Assembly: GCA_038277395.1 (NCBI GenBank)
Contig: CM076194.1
Span: 110,492,765-110,556,764 of the forward strand
DNA: 64,000 bases
Source of the DNA: Dryocosmus kuriphilus
Taxonomy: Eukaryota; Arthropoda; Insecta; Hymenoptera; Cynipidae
Direction of reading: 5' to 3'
Part shown: piece by piece, positions 47,661 through 59,705 of the stretch
Layout: each line of letters starts with the position of its first letter
Position numbering within the stretch: position 1 is the first letter of the stretch
Made by a program: the position numbers and the translations under genes
The notes under the pieces: model-generated
Seen by the model: only the letters and a program-made list of their open reading frames with translations
Database searches by the model: none
What the model was told of the DNA's origin: nothing

Positions 47661-49472
47661 ATGATTCCCAGTTTCTTGCTTCTAATCCTGCCTTTTGCCC
47701 TGGCTTCTGAGGACTACAGTAGGACAAAAACCAATGAAGGAAGCGGATACCGGATAACACCGTTCCAAAACAGCATCGGGGTATATTATGAGCACATAAC
47801 ACCTATGAGATGGATAACGGGCACGTGGAGAATAGCAACATTCCTTCATGTGGACAAATTACATGAAGGATTAAATGGCTATCTACTCCAATACACCAAC
47901 TTGTCCAAACATTGCCCACCATTACTGGGATATGAATGCATCCGCGCCATCGAGGAATACCATCTAGATTCTAAAATCGATAACGCAAAAAAACATCAAG
48001 AGTGAATCGAAAGGGAAATGTTGAAACTTAGCCGTCACGTCGAAAAAGAATATCCCCCGATGTTGCCCTCTGAAATGAGAGTGAGACGAACTGCTCCAAT
48101 GCTGGGATTTCTCGCAGGTATTATTGGACCTGCAGCTGGCCTCCTAACCTACGATGACGGACAACGTATCGAAGCTGAGATCAACGATTTAAACCTAGCC
48201 GCTGCCAACATCTCACACATGATGGAAAGGCAGACACACGTACTCAGAGCTCAACTAGACAATATACATTCTAAAACCCTGCAGTTGGAAAAAGAACAAG
48301 AAACTATGAGAAGAGAGATTACACTGTTGATATTTAAAACAAGCCAAGTAAGCAATACTATATAGATATACTTTAAACATAACGGAAACGCTACAACCCC
48401 TATTGCATTCATTGGAGGTAGGACTAGATGATTATACACGATCCGCCACTGAATTGTTGAATGTAATACATTACGCCAGAAGGAAGCAACTCTATCCATC
48501 CTATTTGACTTCGGATAAACTGGAGCCAATACATAGAGACGTACAAGACCATACCAAGAACCTGGAGTTCTCCATCTCTGGACCAAAGGTTACCGTCGAG
48601 GAATTGGCAGCCATCACCCAGGTTATGGTAATGTGTAAAAATGAAACTAAAAGAATTGTTCTGGATATACCATTGATAGACAGAACCAAATTTAATATAT
48701 ATCAATTGCATCCCCTACCGGTGGTCCAATTCAGGCTCTTAAATAAAGCGAGTCGGGCATATGTTCACTCCGAATATACTCATATCACCATGGAAAACCT
48801 ACAGAGAACATACATCTTGCTAAATCTAAACAAGAAAGAAATGCTTAAAACTCTCATGAACAAATATATCTGCAATATTAATCAGCCTATCTATGAATCT
48901 GCTAAAAGACTATCATGCAAAAATCTATTATTATGCAACAAACAGTGGACAATCTAAATATTTGCGACGTAAGAATAACTTATCAGACTTCCTCTTTGTG
49001 GACTCACTTGCACTCTATGGAAGCTTGGCTGTATTCTCTCGTGACTGAAGACCCCGCAATAGTGAGTTGTCCTATTCAAAAAGATATTAATATACAATTA
49101 TCCGGGACAGGGCTTGCACAACTAGCCCCAGGATGCAACTTGAGAACGAACGATGTCACAATACTCGCTTCTTCTTTAAGGAGAGGATCAACAGAGATGA
49201 TCTATGAACCAAAACTATCCTTGGATTTGGGGCAACTATCTTCGGTGTTTTCCCAGATTGAAAATAAGGGCTTCGAAGGCCTCAAAATGCACAAGGCCCC
49301 GACGTATAAAGGCGATGACTTCAAAGAAAATGATCAAACTCTGGATCAGTTGGAAAATCAACAATACGATGAAAGCCTGAAACAACAAACGAAAACGAAA
49401 CATGAAACTCTAATACATGTAGCCTACGCGGGAATTGGACTACATTCAATTGTGCTAATTTTCTTTTGTTGA
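47661..49472 (+). pseudogene. env: env of the errantivirus-like element (F-type fusion glycoprotein), broken
   Basis: From the ATG at 47661 the frame starts with a signal peptide (MIPSFLLLILPFALA), then GVYYEHITPMRWITGTWR, typical of errantiviral env. A furin-type RVRR site at 48078-48089 is followed by a hydrophobic fusion-peptide-like segment. An amphipathic coiled region with repeated Leu/Gln comes next, and near the end a transmembrane segment (about 49410-49470, HVAYAGIGLHSIVLIFF). Breaks are a TGA at 48003-48005, a shift near 48360 and a shift near 48950. Family knowledge: insect errantivirus and baculovirus F proteins share this layout. The gene cannot make a full product as read. Confidence 0.85.
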
Positions 49473-50365
49473 CAATCAAAATTATTAGCCTTGGCAATGA
49501 CCATAATAAGCTGCATTAGACCCAAACCACGTCCCAGCTTTAGTCCCCGGAGAAAGGAACGATAAATAGAAACCAGCAGAGGGTCATTACCACTAACAAG
49601 CATGAGAATTTCTACTTATGACTCTAACCAATCTGGGGTAAACAAGAGCGAACCTGATAGCCTCCATTCACCAGCTGTCTCTCCTAGAGGTCAACCATCA
49701 ACGAGTAGGAAAGTTACTTCCCCAAAAGAGAAAGAAGACACACCCACGAGTGTGCTACCACCAGCAACGAAGAGGATCATCCAGCTTCCTATCCAGACTC
49801 TGCAACCCGTATGAAAGTAAACCTATGGAAAGCTTCACATCTTCAAAGATAAGCTACCTTGAAATTTTGTTTATAAATTTTTCTCTTAAATTATTGTCAA
49901 GACTGGAAAGATAATTGTTCTTTTATAAAAAAAAACTTATAATAGCAATATACATATATATATATTGAGAAAATTTTGCAATTATGGTAGATCAATTAAT
50001 TCACATTTAGAGCATATCAAAGGAAATAAAGAACTTACATATGTAAGAGGGAAATAAATTGTATAAGAAAAGCAGAATTACTGGAAAAAAAATATAAATA
50101 TAAAAAGGGGGGGGGGGAGCAAAATCGCTACTCGACTCCAAAATATAAAGAAATATAAAAGGAAAATCTCTTATTCGATGATTCTACTTTTCTTGTTTAA
50201 TGGATGAAATCGAATCAGAAAGAGTATATATTTAAATTCCTTCCGTTCAAATTACAAATTATAAACATGCACATGCACGTATATGGATATGAAATATATG
50301 AGTGTGGATGTATATACGTGTGCGAGTGCATGTAGTCATACATAAAAAAAAAAACAACGAAGAAT
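49473..50365 (+). other. Post-env region with a purine-rich tract
   Basis: A 70-codon Ser/Pro/Thr-rich frame (49602-49814) has no recognised family. Afterwards the DNA is AT-rich with TA repeats (about 49950). A run AAAAAGGGGGGGGGGGAG (about 50101-50120) looks like a polypurine tract, but no LTR start follows it. A GTGTGCATGCA-type low-complexity stretch lies at 50260-50340. Confidence 0.45.
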
Positions 50366-51590
50366 TCACTCTTCTTCAAGGCCTTCTGGTAAAGGCGGAT
50401 CTGACACTGCAATGAATCCTATTGCTGGGTCCACCTTCGCCCAGGCTCGAGGTACTTCATATACTTGTCGCTAGGAAAAAAAAAACCCCCCATTATAAAA
50501 ATAATTGCCGACCAGTATGAGAACACCTGGTATCACGTGGGGTGTGTATACTGTTTTTCTTCTCTCCTCACGCTCAAATGATGGGATAATCCCCGATGTT
50601 CTTTTGCTTTTCGGCCAGGAGCGACAATCCACGCCAGAAAATTCACAATTATTCTACGAAAAATAACCAAATTAAAATTCTTGAAAACTAAAAATGTTTT
50701 GAAGACAAAATATTTTGAAATAATTGAACATTTTGAAATATTTTTAATGTTTGAAGAATTAAAGTTTTTGAAGGATATAGAGTATTTCAAGATTTGAATT
50801 ATTTTAAAAATCTAAAAATAGTTTGAAAAATACAATATTTAAAAGTTTTTGAAGATCAAAATTTTTGAAAATTTGAATATTTTGGAATATTTGGAATATT
50901 TGAAGAATTAAAGTTTTTGAAGGATTTAGAGTATTTCAAGATTCGAATTATTTTAAAAATCTAAAAATAGTTTGAAAAATACAATATTTATAGTTTTTGG
51001 AAATCAAACATTTTTGAAAATTTGAATATTTTGGAATATTTGGAATATTTGAAGAATTAAAGTCTTTGAAGGATTTAGAGTATTTCAAGATTTGAATTAT
51101 TATTTTAAAAATCTAAAAATAGTTTGAAAAATACAATATTTAAAAGTTTTTGAAAATCAAAATTTTTTTTTGAAAAATTGAATTAAATGTTTAAGGAAAA
51201 TTGAAAAGTAATATTTTATTAACTCACCCTTTTTCTCCTTCCCTAGGGTTGTGTAGATCACATGTTTCGCAATCTGTGCCCTTAGTACCTCCTCCGGCCT
51301 TATTAACCTCGAAGGGCCTTGAAACGCCCTTTCGGCTACCTTAAGAGGCGATTCCTTTGTTTAATAAAGCTCCTTCCTCCCAAACGAAGAAGGTAGGATT
51401 CCTTTTTCGTGAGGTTGAATTGGAAAGCCATTTTTTTTCTGCACAAAATTCTTCGTTGAATAAAAAAACCACCAAACACGACACTGCACTTTTTTTATCA
51501 AATCACTTACATTTAGAACGCTGTACGCTCAATAACTTTCGCTGCAAGTCACTATTCCACGCGCCGTGCTAACACCCTTAACACCGATTA
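50366..51590 (-). pseudogene. Small intron-containing gene-like structure, product unknown
   Basis: On the minus strand a 5' UTR exon ends at 51511 with CTAAAT/GTAAGT, then a 72-bp intron (51510-51439, T-rich, ending TTTGTGCAG). The ATG at 51431 opens exon 2, which ends at 51228 (AAAAAGG/GTGAGT). Intron 2 (51227-50471) ends TTTTTTTTTTCCTAG, and exon 3 is 50470-50366 with a TGA stop. Exon 2 starts MAFQFNLTKKESYLL and shifts by one base after codon 31 (TAG at 51336-51338), then reads VAERAFQGPSRLIRPEEV and IAKHVIYTTLGKEKK. Exon 3 in the frame that reaches the stop ends VSDPPLPEGLEEE. The exon 2/3 phase is also off by one base, so a G lost and a G gained would cancel. Total about 102 codons. I do not recognise the family; a basic N terminus and small size would suit a mitochondrial or ribosomal protein, but that is a guess. 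Confidence 0.5.
50740..51185. repeat. ~150-bp tandem repeat inside intron 2 of the gene-like structure
   Basis: Three imperfect copies of GAAGAATTAAAGTTTTTGAA, GAGTATTTCAAGAT and CTAAAAATAGTTTGAAAAAT, starting at about 50752, 50900 and 51050. Confidence 0.8.
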
Positions 51591-52015
51591 AACAATGGTC
51601 GTAGTCACGTACGCGGTGACCGATGCCGGTGGTCCACCGCGGAGGATTTTGTTTCCTACTAGGATCCCCACCTCCCAACTACTCTGTCAGCAAATATGGG
51701 TTTAAGAAAGAAGAAAGATTAAAAACTCATGCTCTTTCTCCCTTTCCAACATCGAACTCCTCTATTTCTCCTCCGCTGAACGGTGACTCTTTTTAAAAAA
51801 AAAAAGAAAAAAAAAGGTATACATATGCATATACGCATAATATATGCATGTCCATATTGGGTTCTCTTATGATTGCTTATATGTGTGCGATACCTATGTG
51901 TATGCATGTCATAGTCATAAAACAGGGAAATATCATTTTGGAAAATGTAAAAGATTCTTTTCCACACTCAGGCCACTCTCGATTTCGGGGACGAAATCAT
52001 AAAACTGGTGTGGTT
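51591..52015. other. Unassigned stretch before the right LTR
   Basis: It holds an A-rich run (51797-51820), TATGCATA-type simple repeats and no recognised gene. GTGTGGTT lies at the LTR joint, and no strong polypurine tract is seen there. Confidence 0.4.
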
Positions 52016-52307
52016 TATTATAAGCGATCCCCATCAAATAAAATTTTGGGATTAATGTGTCATGAAATAGTATTTTAAGCTTCATTAACTTCAAGCATTA
52101 AGCTGGAAAAAGTTTCACTGTGCATCGGTGTAACTGGAGAGCTTGTGGCAAGATTGCTTACAAGCACACTCCTTGGCTCTCTGGCTACATTGATAGAGAG
52201 CTGAGTTGAGTGAGGAAAAGAATTTATAAATTAACTTTAGAATATTATTTTGATGGTTAGAGATTCTTACTTTTACGGTTTTCAGGTCCCTATTCTATAT
52301 TCCAAAA

Positions 52308-52346
<39 letters not shown>

Positions 52347-53977
52347 ATTATTATAATTACATCAAATAAATATACCGTAATAACTAGAATAAGTATATGC
52401 ATGAAGGAATGGAAGAATAAGAGAGAGAGAGAGAGAGAAAACAACATAGTCAGAAAGAATAAGAAGAAAACTAAGGAAGGAAAGGAAGCACGCACGGCAT
52501 ACGCGAACACCGTTCTGCCTCACTCTGGCGCATATATTCTTCCTTCTTCGTCTCACGCGTAAAATACATATTTATGTGTATATATATATATATATATTGC
52601 TACCTCGACCTCGACCGTCTACGCTCGAGACCAGTCATTGCTCATATATCCCATCTCCCTTCTCTCCAAGCCTCTCACCTGTACTTAATCTCTCTTTAGC
52701 CATCTCACGTAGCCTCGTGGTCCCTGTATCGAGTGAACTATCAAAACAAAGCCACGTGCTTTTTAACGTCGCACATGGATTGAAATAAAACTGCTTTTCT
52801 ATGCAAATCAAAACTGAGGCAGAATTAGGGTTGGAATAATAGGTGCTATGGGTGAAAATCCAATCCTGAAATCATAATTGATTTCAAAATGTAAAATATT
52901 AAAACAAGATTCTGAAAGAACTCAAGTTCTTGAAATAATAAACGGCTGACAAGGTTCTTGCCTTGCAAAAATTCCCACCACGGCTACCACGATCTTGAAT
53001 ATTCGGGGCACCTAAATTAAAGATTCTCAACACAATAACTTGGGCAACCTGGTACCGACCAGAACTACTCAGACCTTTGTCCGTTCACAGTTCGGAACTC
53101 TAGTTTTTTTCAATAAAAGCACTCGTAAGTCCCCTATACTGCTATCCCGATTCGCATCGTGACGGACACCGGTAATGGCGTGAACGGCCTAAAGGCTTTT
53201 ATTAATACAAAAAAATTAGGTTCGGACCTGAATCTGTAGATCCCTTTGCCGAGGAGAGACGGGAATAAAGAATGCAATTTTGGGTGATACCCCGTATAAA
53301 AATATATTAGAAGCGAACCCTCTTCTTCGTATCTTAAAACGAAGAAAGGTATATGCTCCATACTGGGACCCTTTGCGGAATTTTGATAAAAAAATTTTAT
53401 TTTTATCATTAATTAATCAAGGTCTCGGGAGAAAGGTGTTCGCGTGTGCTTCTACGACGCGAAAAGAATAAAAGGACTAGAGTTGTTGTGCGAGCAATAA
53501 CGAAAATGACCAGCTATCGCCCAATCGGAAAATTCACGGGTAGAAGAAAATCCATTCTTTCTGGCTGTGCTCTCTCTCTGATTGGTAGAGAATAAGTGTG
53601 AAGGAGATAGGGTAAGCGAGAACTGTGTCGTTCCACCCAAATTATTACTATTCTTATTTTGATCTCTTTTCCTTTATTTCTGGTGATAATAAATCTTCTT
53701 GAATTGAGAAATTTTGACTCAAAGTTTGATTATACAGTTTTATTTCCTTTCCCTATGTTTATTCTTTGGTAAAGGCCTTACGAACCTGACGACTTCCAGT
53801 CCGGAAGAGGAAAAACGATTCTGTATAAAAATAAAAGAAGGCAATTTTTGCCTTCCTCAGTTTGGGAGCCTCCACCGTAGTTAATCTTAATATTTGATTC
53901 TTCCATATTTAATCCAAAACAATTCTGAAAACTAATTATTGGAAATTCAAAAAATATTAATTTTTCCGTACGTAACA
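52016..53977 (+). repeat. 3' LTR (uninterrupted copy of the errantivirus-like LTR)
   Basis: It matches 28625-28929 plus 31925-33657 along its whole length and ends CCGTACGTAACA. The first bases read TATTATAAGCG where the other copy has TGTTACAAGCG, two changes in the terminus. A long (TA)n run stands at 52312-52341 where the other copy has the nested solo LTR. Short ORFs inside are not supported as genes. Confidence 0.85.
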
Positions 53978-54655
53978 ACGATAATTAATTAGAACTCAAT
54001 TAAAATGACTTGAAAATCTTGATCCACTAGATTTAAGTTAGACGATATCACTGAGAATGTCGATCAGTAATGCTAAGATTTTATTTTACTTTTGAGACAA
54101 ATAAAAGAGAGACATTTCAAACGCGAATAAAAATGATAAATTTAATTCACTGGGTTCCATCAAACAAAAGAATTCCGATAACGTGGATAAATTGTTTAAA
54201 TTTATTCATTTAAATTCACTCGCCAGTCTAACCTCAAAAATCGCCACGTGGGCTCTTTCTTATCGCCGAAAACGAAAAAGAGTCGGATTTACATTCGGAC
54301 AAAATGTAGCAAAGATGCAAGAAAAAAGCAATGAAAGCACTATAAGAAACTAGAAAGACACTTATCTTAAACCTTCCTTTGGCATCTCCTATGTAGAAGC
54401 CGCCTGGATTGTGAGAAGATCCTTTTTTGGGAACGACGTTGTAGAAAAAAATGTGGCTAGGGACGCCAGCTTGAGAGTCTTCTCGGACGACGTGATGTGG
54501 TCCCCTTTTCCGATCCGTCGCAAGAGCGGCGCTTGACAGCGCATGCAGCCACGCAGTGGCCGGACTGGAATTCGGCGACGTGGCCTCTAACGTGTCACGC
54601 AGGCACCGACACGTGTGAGACGCCAACGACCCTCCCGCACTTTCACTAATTTTGA
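53978..54655. other. Unassigned DNA, no gene
   Basis: AT-rich to about 54230, then GC-richer to 54655. A 154-codon minus-strand frame (54698-54234) has no recognisable motif and overlaps the next repeat, so it is not called. Confidence 0.4.
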
Positions 54656-55198
54656 GGCATGAAATTGGAAAATCAAAGCTCGCGAAATTCATCAGCACGA
54701 GAAATCACAATCATGAAGAATCACAAACACGCGAAATTCAAAAATGCGAGGGACCGGCGTTGGCGTCGCGCATGCGGTTACTAGTATTGATTCAAATCAA
54801 GATACTCGCGCGCAAACATTCATGCTTACCGCCTGGTTCACAATCAGAAATTTTGTTACGACGGAACAATGGCTGAATCGGTTTTCCCCACTAGTGGAAA
54901 GAATTTTATCCGGGAAGATTGTAGCAACTAGTCACGTAGAATGCAAAAAGATCAGAATGCTGTTTGATCCTTATCCATTCTAGGAAAACCGCACCAAGCG
55001 TGTTAATAAAAGTATATAAATCCATTATACAGGTACATTTTTAAGACATTCTAACCGTTTTAAAGAGGGTAAATTTATATGATTTTTTCGAGAAGAACAC
55101 TTTTAAAAAAACAATAAGTAACCAAGAAGGAATGTTGGAAAACACTTCATCTAAAAGTGTAATCGATAGTCGTAAATTAGAGAAACTGATAATGTATT
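54656..55198 (+). repeat. Dispersed repeat family R, copy 2
   Basis: It matches 17105-17640 at its start and 58740-59135 at its end. It lacks the two 78-bp subunits. Shared landmarks include CACGCGAAATTCAAAAATGC, TTTTCCCCACTAGTGGAAAG, CATTATACAGGTACATTTTT and the end AGAGAAACTGATA. The LINE starts right after it. Confidence 0.85.
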
Positions 55199-55489
55199 CG
55201 TTTATTTACACTCTCTCCCTTTTACGGGTTTGAGAGTCTTTACAAAACCATTACATGTGTTTATAATTCCTTATACAATATTCTTCCTTCTCGTTATCTT
55301 ACGCTATTGTATACATATTTTCTTATCCTACTCTTAAATTTACACGCTTGCGATCGAGGCCAGGACTTCCGTTTCCTCTTACCTTTGCCAGTCTATACAT
55401 GGTAATTACTTTTTCGGTCTACTTTACATTTTTCATATTTTTTAATTACATCATAAGACATTTTCTTTCTCTTAACTTTTACAGCTTCT

Positions 55490-57380
55490 TCATCCATTCC
55501 TCCCCCTGTCATTCATCCAGTACCTACATTCTCCTACACCCTCTCCCATTCTAAATCTTATCACTCTGTTCCATTTGCTCCCTTTCTTTATCCTTTTCAG
55601 ATAATCTGGCTCTCCTTCCCACTTGGCCATCCTGTACCAACTGTTATACCTCGACTCCAAGATTTTTCTCCATCTCTCCTCTCCTTCTCTCGTCAGAATA
55701 TCGTCCTCTATTACTTGCCAGTCTCTACTCCACGCATTCACACTCCATTTTCTCCTCCTTGAGTACCCTTCACCTCCCCATTTCGACCATCCCATGTTCC
55801 CCCTCCTTCCTTTGTCTTCTATCTCCCTTAAACACGCTTGTGCTACCGTACTTCCTTTCCCCCTCCTTAGCTTTTCCTCAAAATTCCGTGCCCTTTTTAG
55901 TTGCCTTACCACCATTTTTTCGCGGCCTAACTCTTCCCTCAACATATAACCTGGACAGCTTCATCCTATTCCCATGACCCATCTCAGAAATCTCTCCTGC
56001 ATGCTTTCTACTCTCATATATTCCTTCCATCCCCATATTTCCGTTCCATAACTTACCACTGACCACACTAATACATCAAACATCCAAACTCTCATTCTCC
56101 AATCATCCTTGAACGTCCTCTTTCCTATGGCCCACACTTGGCCCATAACCTTGCTTCCACTTTCCAATCTCTTTCTCATCTGCAACTCATTTCCTCCTCC
56201 TGTTTCGAACCAGAAACCTAGGTAACAAAACTCTTCTACCAGTTCCACCACCTTGCCACTCATCTTCCATTCATACTCTATTCTACATTTTCTCTTTCTA
56301 AAACACATCATCTAAGTCTTATTCACATTCACCGTTAAATCTTTCTCTCTTACATACTCTTTAAATATTCTCGTCATTAAACTCATCCCTCTTTCATCAT
56401 CTGCTACTAAGACTATATCGTCGGCGTATGCTAGCGAATATAGTTTGCCATTTCCCAGTTTCTTTCCCCCTTTTCCTTTCCTTGCCATCCTTTTCTCTAA
56501 ATCTGCCAAAAGAATACTGAATAGTAGTGGGCTCAGCGGACATCCTTGCCTCAGACCCCTTCCCGTCCAAAACTCCTCTCCTTTCCTTTTTCCTATTCTT
56601 ACCTTCAACCTAGTTTCTACAAATATTTATTTTATCGTCTCTACCAGACTTTCTACTATTCCTCTTTCTTTCAAGGCCTTCCAAAGCACCCTTCTATTGA
56701 ACGAGTCAAACGCTGCTTTCAAGTCTACAAATATTGCGAACAGTTTCCCTTTCTTCTGACCTAGGTTCCTATTGACTAAATAGTTGAGCACGTATACATT
56801 GTCCGTTGTCCCATCCCCTTCCTAAAACCTGTTTGGTTGTGTGGTACGCTTTCTTTCTCTTCGATCTGTCTTTCCAATCTTTTCCTTCTCCTTTCTCCTT
56901 TCTCCTTTCCATACCTTATTACAAATCCTCCATACCGCTTCTCTCGTCCTTTCCCCACCATATTTCAGTGCTTCACTCTATGCCGTCCTCCCATGTTGCC
57001 TTATTTTCTTTCAACCTTACGATTGCTTCATTTATATCCTCTCTACTAATCTCGTTTACTCCGTCCTCTTCCCTTGCAACCACCTTCCTCCCTTCTCCCC
57101 GCACCCTATTTCCCACACCTCCTAGCAATCCCTTAAAATATTCTGTCCACTATATCATCCCTATTTCCTCGTTTATACCTTTTCTTCCTCCTCTTTCCCT
57201 ATTTATCACTTTCCATTCCCTCCCTTCTTTTACCGCTTTCTCAACCTCTTTTACGTACCTTTTCTTCTCCTTTTGCTTCTTTCCGCTTAACATTCTCTCG
57301 TGCTCTCTTTTCCTCCTGTTGTAATCTTCTTTCTCCATTTCTCCACTCCTCCATTTTCTCACACATTCTTTCATACTCAC
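55490..57380 (-). pseudogene. LINE reverse transcriptase and C-terminal region
   Basis: Fragments 57380-57150 (basic helical linker), 56961-56776 (TGFRKGMGQRTMYT), 56608-56312 (LRQGCPLSPLLFSILLADLE, YADDIVLVADDERG), 56311-55961 (EEFCYLGFWFETGGGNELQ, ERFLRWVMGIG) and 55945-55490 follow each other with shifts or stops between them. The catalytic YADD is intact. Each interruption alone would stop translation, so the copy is dead. Confidence 0.82.
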
Positions 57381-57392
57381 TTTACTTACTCT

Positions 57393-58357
57393 TCATTCCT
57401 CATCCCACCACCCTCTCTTACCTTTTACTTTTTCGTTTAGGGGTCTCACCTCGTCCCTAATCTTTTCGACCACCCCTTTAAGTTTTTCTATCATCTTATC
57501 TATTCCTTCTTCTTCCATTTCTCCCCAATCCTCGTTTTCCATTTTTTCTCTGAATTCCCTTAACTTATCCTGCCCCCATCTCCCTATTTTCCATTTTATT
57601 TCACCAGCTCCTCTTTTATTCCCTGTTTCGCGCTTTGAACCTCCACCTTTTAATGTCGCTATCACTGGGAAGTGTTCGGACCCTATCTCCTTCCCTATTT
57701 TCATTCTAACCATCAACTTCCTGATTCTCTCTTCTGCTAGAATGTAGTCGATCACCGTGTCTCCTTTACCTGTAAACGTAAATTCTCCCTCTTTATCCCC
57801 TCTTGTATTATCACTACATATGAACCACCCGGCCTCTCCTATCAGGTTTAGAAGCGTTTTCCCCTCTCGGTCTGTTTCCCTGTGCCGCGAGTTTCTCATA
57901 AATACCTCGTTTCCTTCATCCCACATCTCTCCCCCTTCCCTTCAGTCAAAGCATTCAGGTCCCCTCCAATTAACACCAAATTCCGCTCCTTCTGCTCTGT
58001 CCACCTTCTTATTTCACTCCATCCTTCTGCTTCTCCCCTTCTCCTATATATGCATACAATGTTCGCTCTTACTTTTCTCTCTCTTATTTTTCGCGTCATT
58101 GTTCCCTCTTTTTCTTCCGCATTCTCACATTCTTCCTCCTCTACTACGAATTGCTTTCTTACTTCTGACAACTTTCCATCCATTTCTTTCAGGTTTTCCT
58201 TTCTTGCTCCTTGCATCTCCCATACATATCCTCTCGGTAACTTTCTTTTCATGCTTCTCCAGTCCTTTTCATCCATCCATGTTTCGCTCATCATTATCAC
58301 ATCCAACGTTTGCACTCCTTCCCCAAATCCTGTATCTTTGTTTTTTAATCCTGACAC
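57393..58357 (-). pseudogene. LINE endonuclease domain (two frames)
   Basis: Frames 58357-57896 and 57926-57393 overlap around 57910 with a shift. Catalytic positions of the APE-type endonuclease: the Glu of SETW and the Asp/Asn of GGDLNA are present. The family's final SDH box reads SEHFPV, so Asp is replaced by Glu while His stays. DTVIDYILAEERIRKL is also typical. The domain nicks target DNA for target-primed reverse transcription. Confidence 0.8.
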
Positions 58358-58363
58358 ATTCTA

Positions 58364-59140
58364 AAAAACACGCGAAATTCAGAAACGCGTGAGACCGGCG
58401 TTGGCGTCGCACACGCGGTGCTAGTATTGTTGTACAAAGAGATTGATTCGCTGACGGAATCTCCGGTTGCGTTTTCCGGACCGGATTCCAGATTCACTGG
58501 TGGAAAATCGAAGCCAATTGATTCGCTGTGGAATCTCCGATCGTGCTGTGGCGACCGGATTCAGAAATTCACTGGCGGAATTCGAAAGCAAAACGAAATC
58601 TATTCGCTTATGAGACCGAGGCGCGGGAGATGTATCCGGACCGATCGATAGAGGACCACTACTCGCCAGCGACGTTCTCGCGCGCTTGCTTATCACTTTT
58701 CACTCCTTCACTCCCACCACTCTACCATTGGGTAGACTCAAATCTAGATACTCGCGCGCAAACATTCATGCTTACAGCCTGGTTCACAGTCAGAAATTTT
58801 GTTACGACGTAACAATGGCTGAACCGGTTTTCCCCACTAGTGGAAAGAATTTTATCTGGGAAGATTGTAGCAACTAGTCACATAGAATGCAAAAACATCA
58901 GAATGCTGTTTGATCCTTATCTATTCTAGGAAAACCGCACCAAGCGTGTTAATAAAAGTATATAAATCCATTATACAGGTACATTTTTAAGACATTCTAA
59001 CCGTTTTCAAGAGGGTAAATTTATATGATTTTTTCGAGAAGAACACTTTTTAAAAAACAATAAGTAACCAAGAAGGAATGTTGGAAAACGCTTCATCTAA
59101 AAGTGTAATCGATAGTCGTAAATTAGAGAAACTGATAAAA
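58364..59140 (+). repeat. Dispersed repeat family R, copy 3
   Basis: It starts AAACACGCGAAATTCAGAAA, about 70 bp into the family relative to copy 2, because the LINE occupies the head. It keeps the two 78-bp subunits seen in copy 1 and the full tail to AGAGAAACTGATA. It is the most complete copy in the window. Confidence 0.85.
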
Positions 59141-59705
59141 ATGATATAAAACAAAACAGAGTAAAATAAAATGTAAGGAAAATAAAACAAAATAATGTAA
59201 AATGAAATAAAATAAAATAAGACAAAATACATCAAATAAATAAAATTAATGAAATAAAAAAAATAAAGAATATAAATAAAATAAAAGTAAAATAAGTAAA
59301 ATAAATAAAATAAAGTAAATAAAATAAATAGAATGAGTAAAATAAATAAAATAAATATAGTAAATCAAATAAATCAAATAAATAAAATATAAAAAACGAA
59401 TAAAATAAATCAAATTAAATATAATAGAATAAATGAAACAAAATAAAATAAAACAAAATAAATATAATTAAATTTTTTTTAAATGGAATACAATAAAATG
59501 AATAGAATAAAATAAAACAAAATAAAATAAAATAAGAGGAAATGAAATAAAATAAAAAGAAGCAAAATAAAATAAAATAGAACAAAATATATTAAAATAA
59601 AATAAAACGAAAATAAGATAAAGAAAATAATATAAAATAGAAACAAATAAAATAAATAAAATATAACAAAATGAAACAAATAAAATAAAACAAAATAAGA
59701 TAAAA
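59141..59705. repeat. A-rich simple repeat (AAAATAAAATA type)
   Basis: About 565 bp of AAAATA/AAATAAA units with scattered G and C. It starts directly at the end of family R copy 3. The minus-strand Phe/Leu-rich ORFs are artefacts of this composition. Confidence 0.9.

Larger units (their letters stand above)
28625..53977 (+). mobile_element. Errantivirus-like LTR retrotransposon (Metaviridae) with env, degraded
   Basis: Related LTRs at 28625-33657 and 52016-53977 enclose a tRNA-Leu primer site, leader, gag, pol and env in the errantivirus order. The 5' LTR carries a nested 3 kb solo LTR, and 33785-42400 is a tandem duplication. Every gene has stops or shifts. There is no matching target duplication (TCTC before 28625, ACGA after 53977), and 2.5 kb of non-viral-looking DNA sits between env and the right LTR. 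The right LTR may therefore come from another insertion or a recombination. Confidence 0.8.
55199..58363 (-). mobile_element. LINE (non-LTR retrotransposon), 5'-truncated and frameshifted
   Basis: The minus strand has an endonuclease start NVSGLKNKD at 58362, DVIMMSETWMDEK, VLIGGDLNA, then RT with GLRQGCPLSPLLFSILLADL and the YADD box. A C-terminal region LRWVMGIG...REELGREKMVVRQLKRA follows. This layout is that of a jockey/I-like LINE as seen in ants and wasps (from memory of the family). The 5' end is cut inside the endonuclease domain, next to family R copy 3. The 3' end is at about 55199. Confidence 0.85.

Noticed and set aside
54234..54698. 154-codon minus-strand ORF
   Set aside because: No motif recognised and it runs into repeat family R.
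55623..58392. Plus-strand Ser/Pro/Phe-rich ORFs
   Set aside because: Complement of the purine-rich LINE coding strand.
59050..59679. Phe/Leu/Tyr-rich minus-strand ORFs
   Set aside because: Translation of the A-rich simple repeat.
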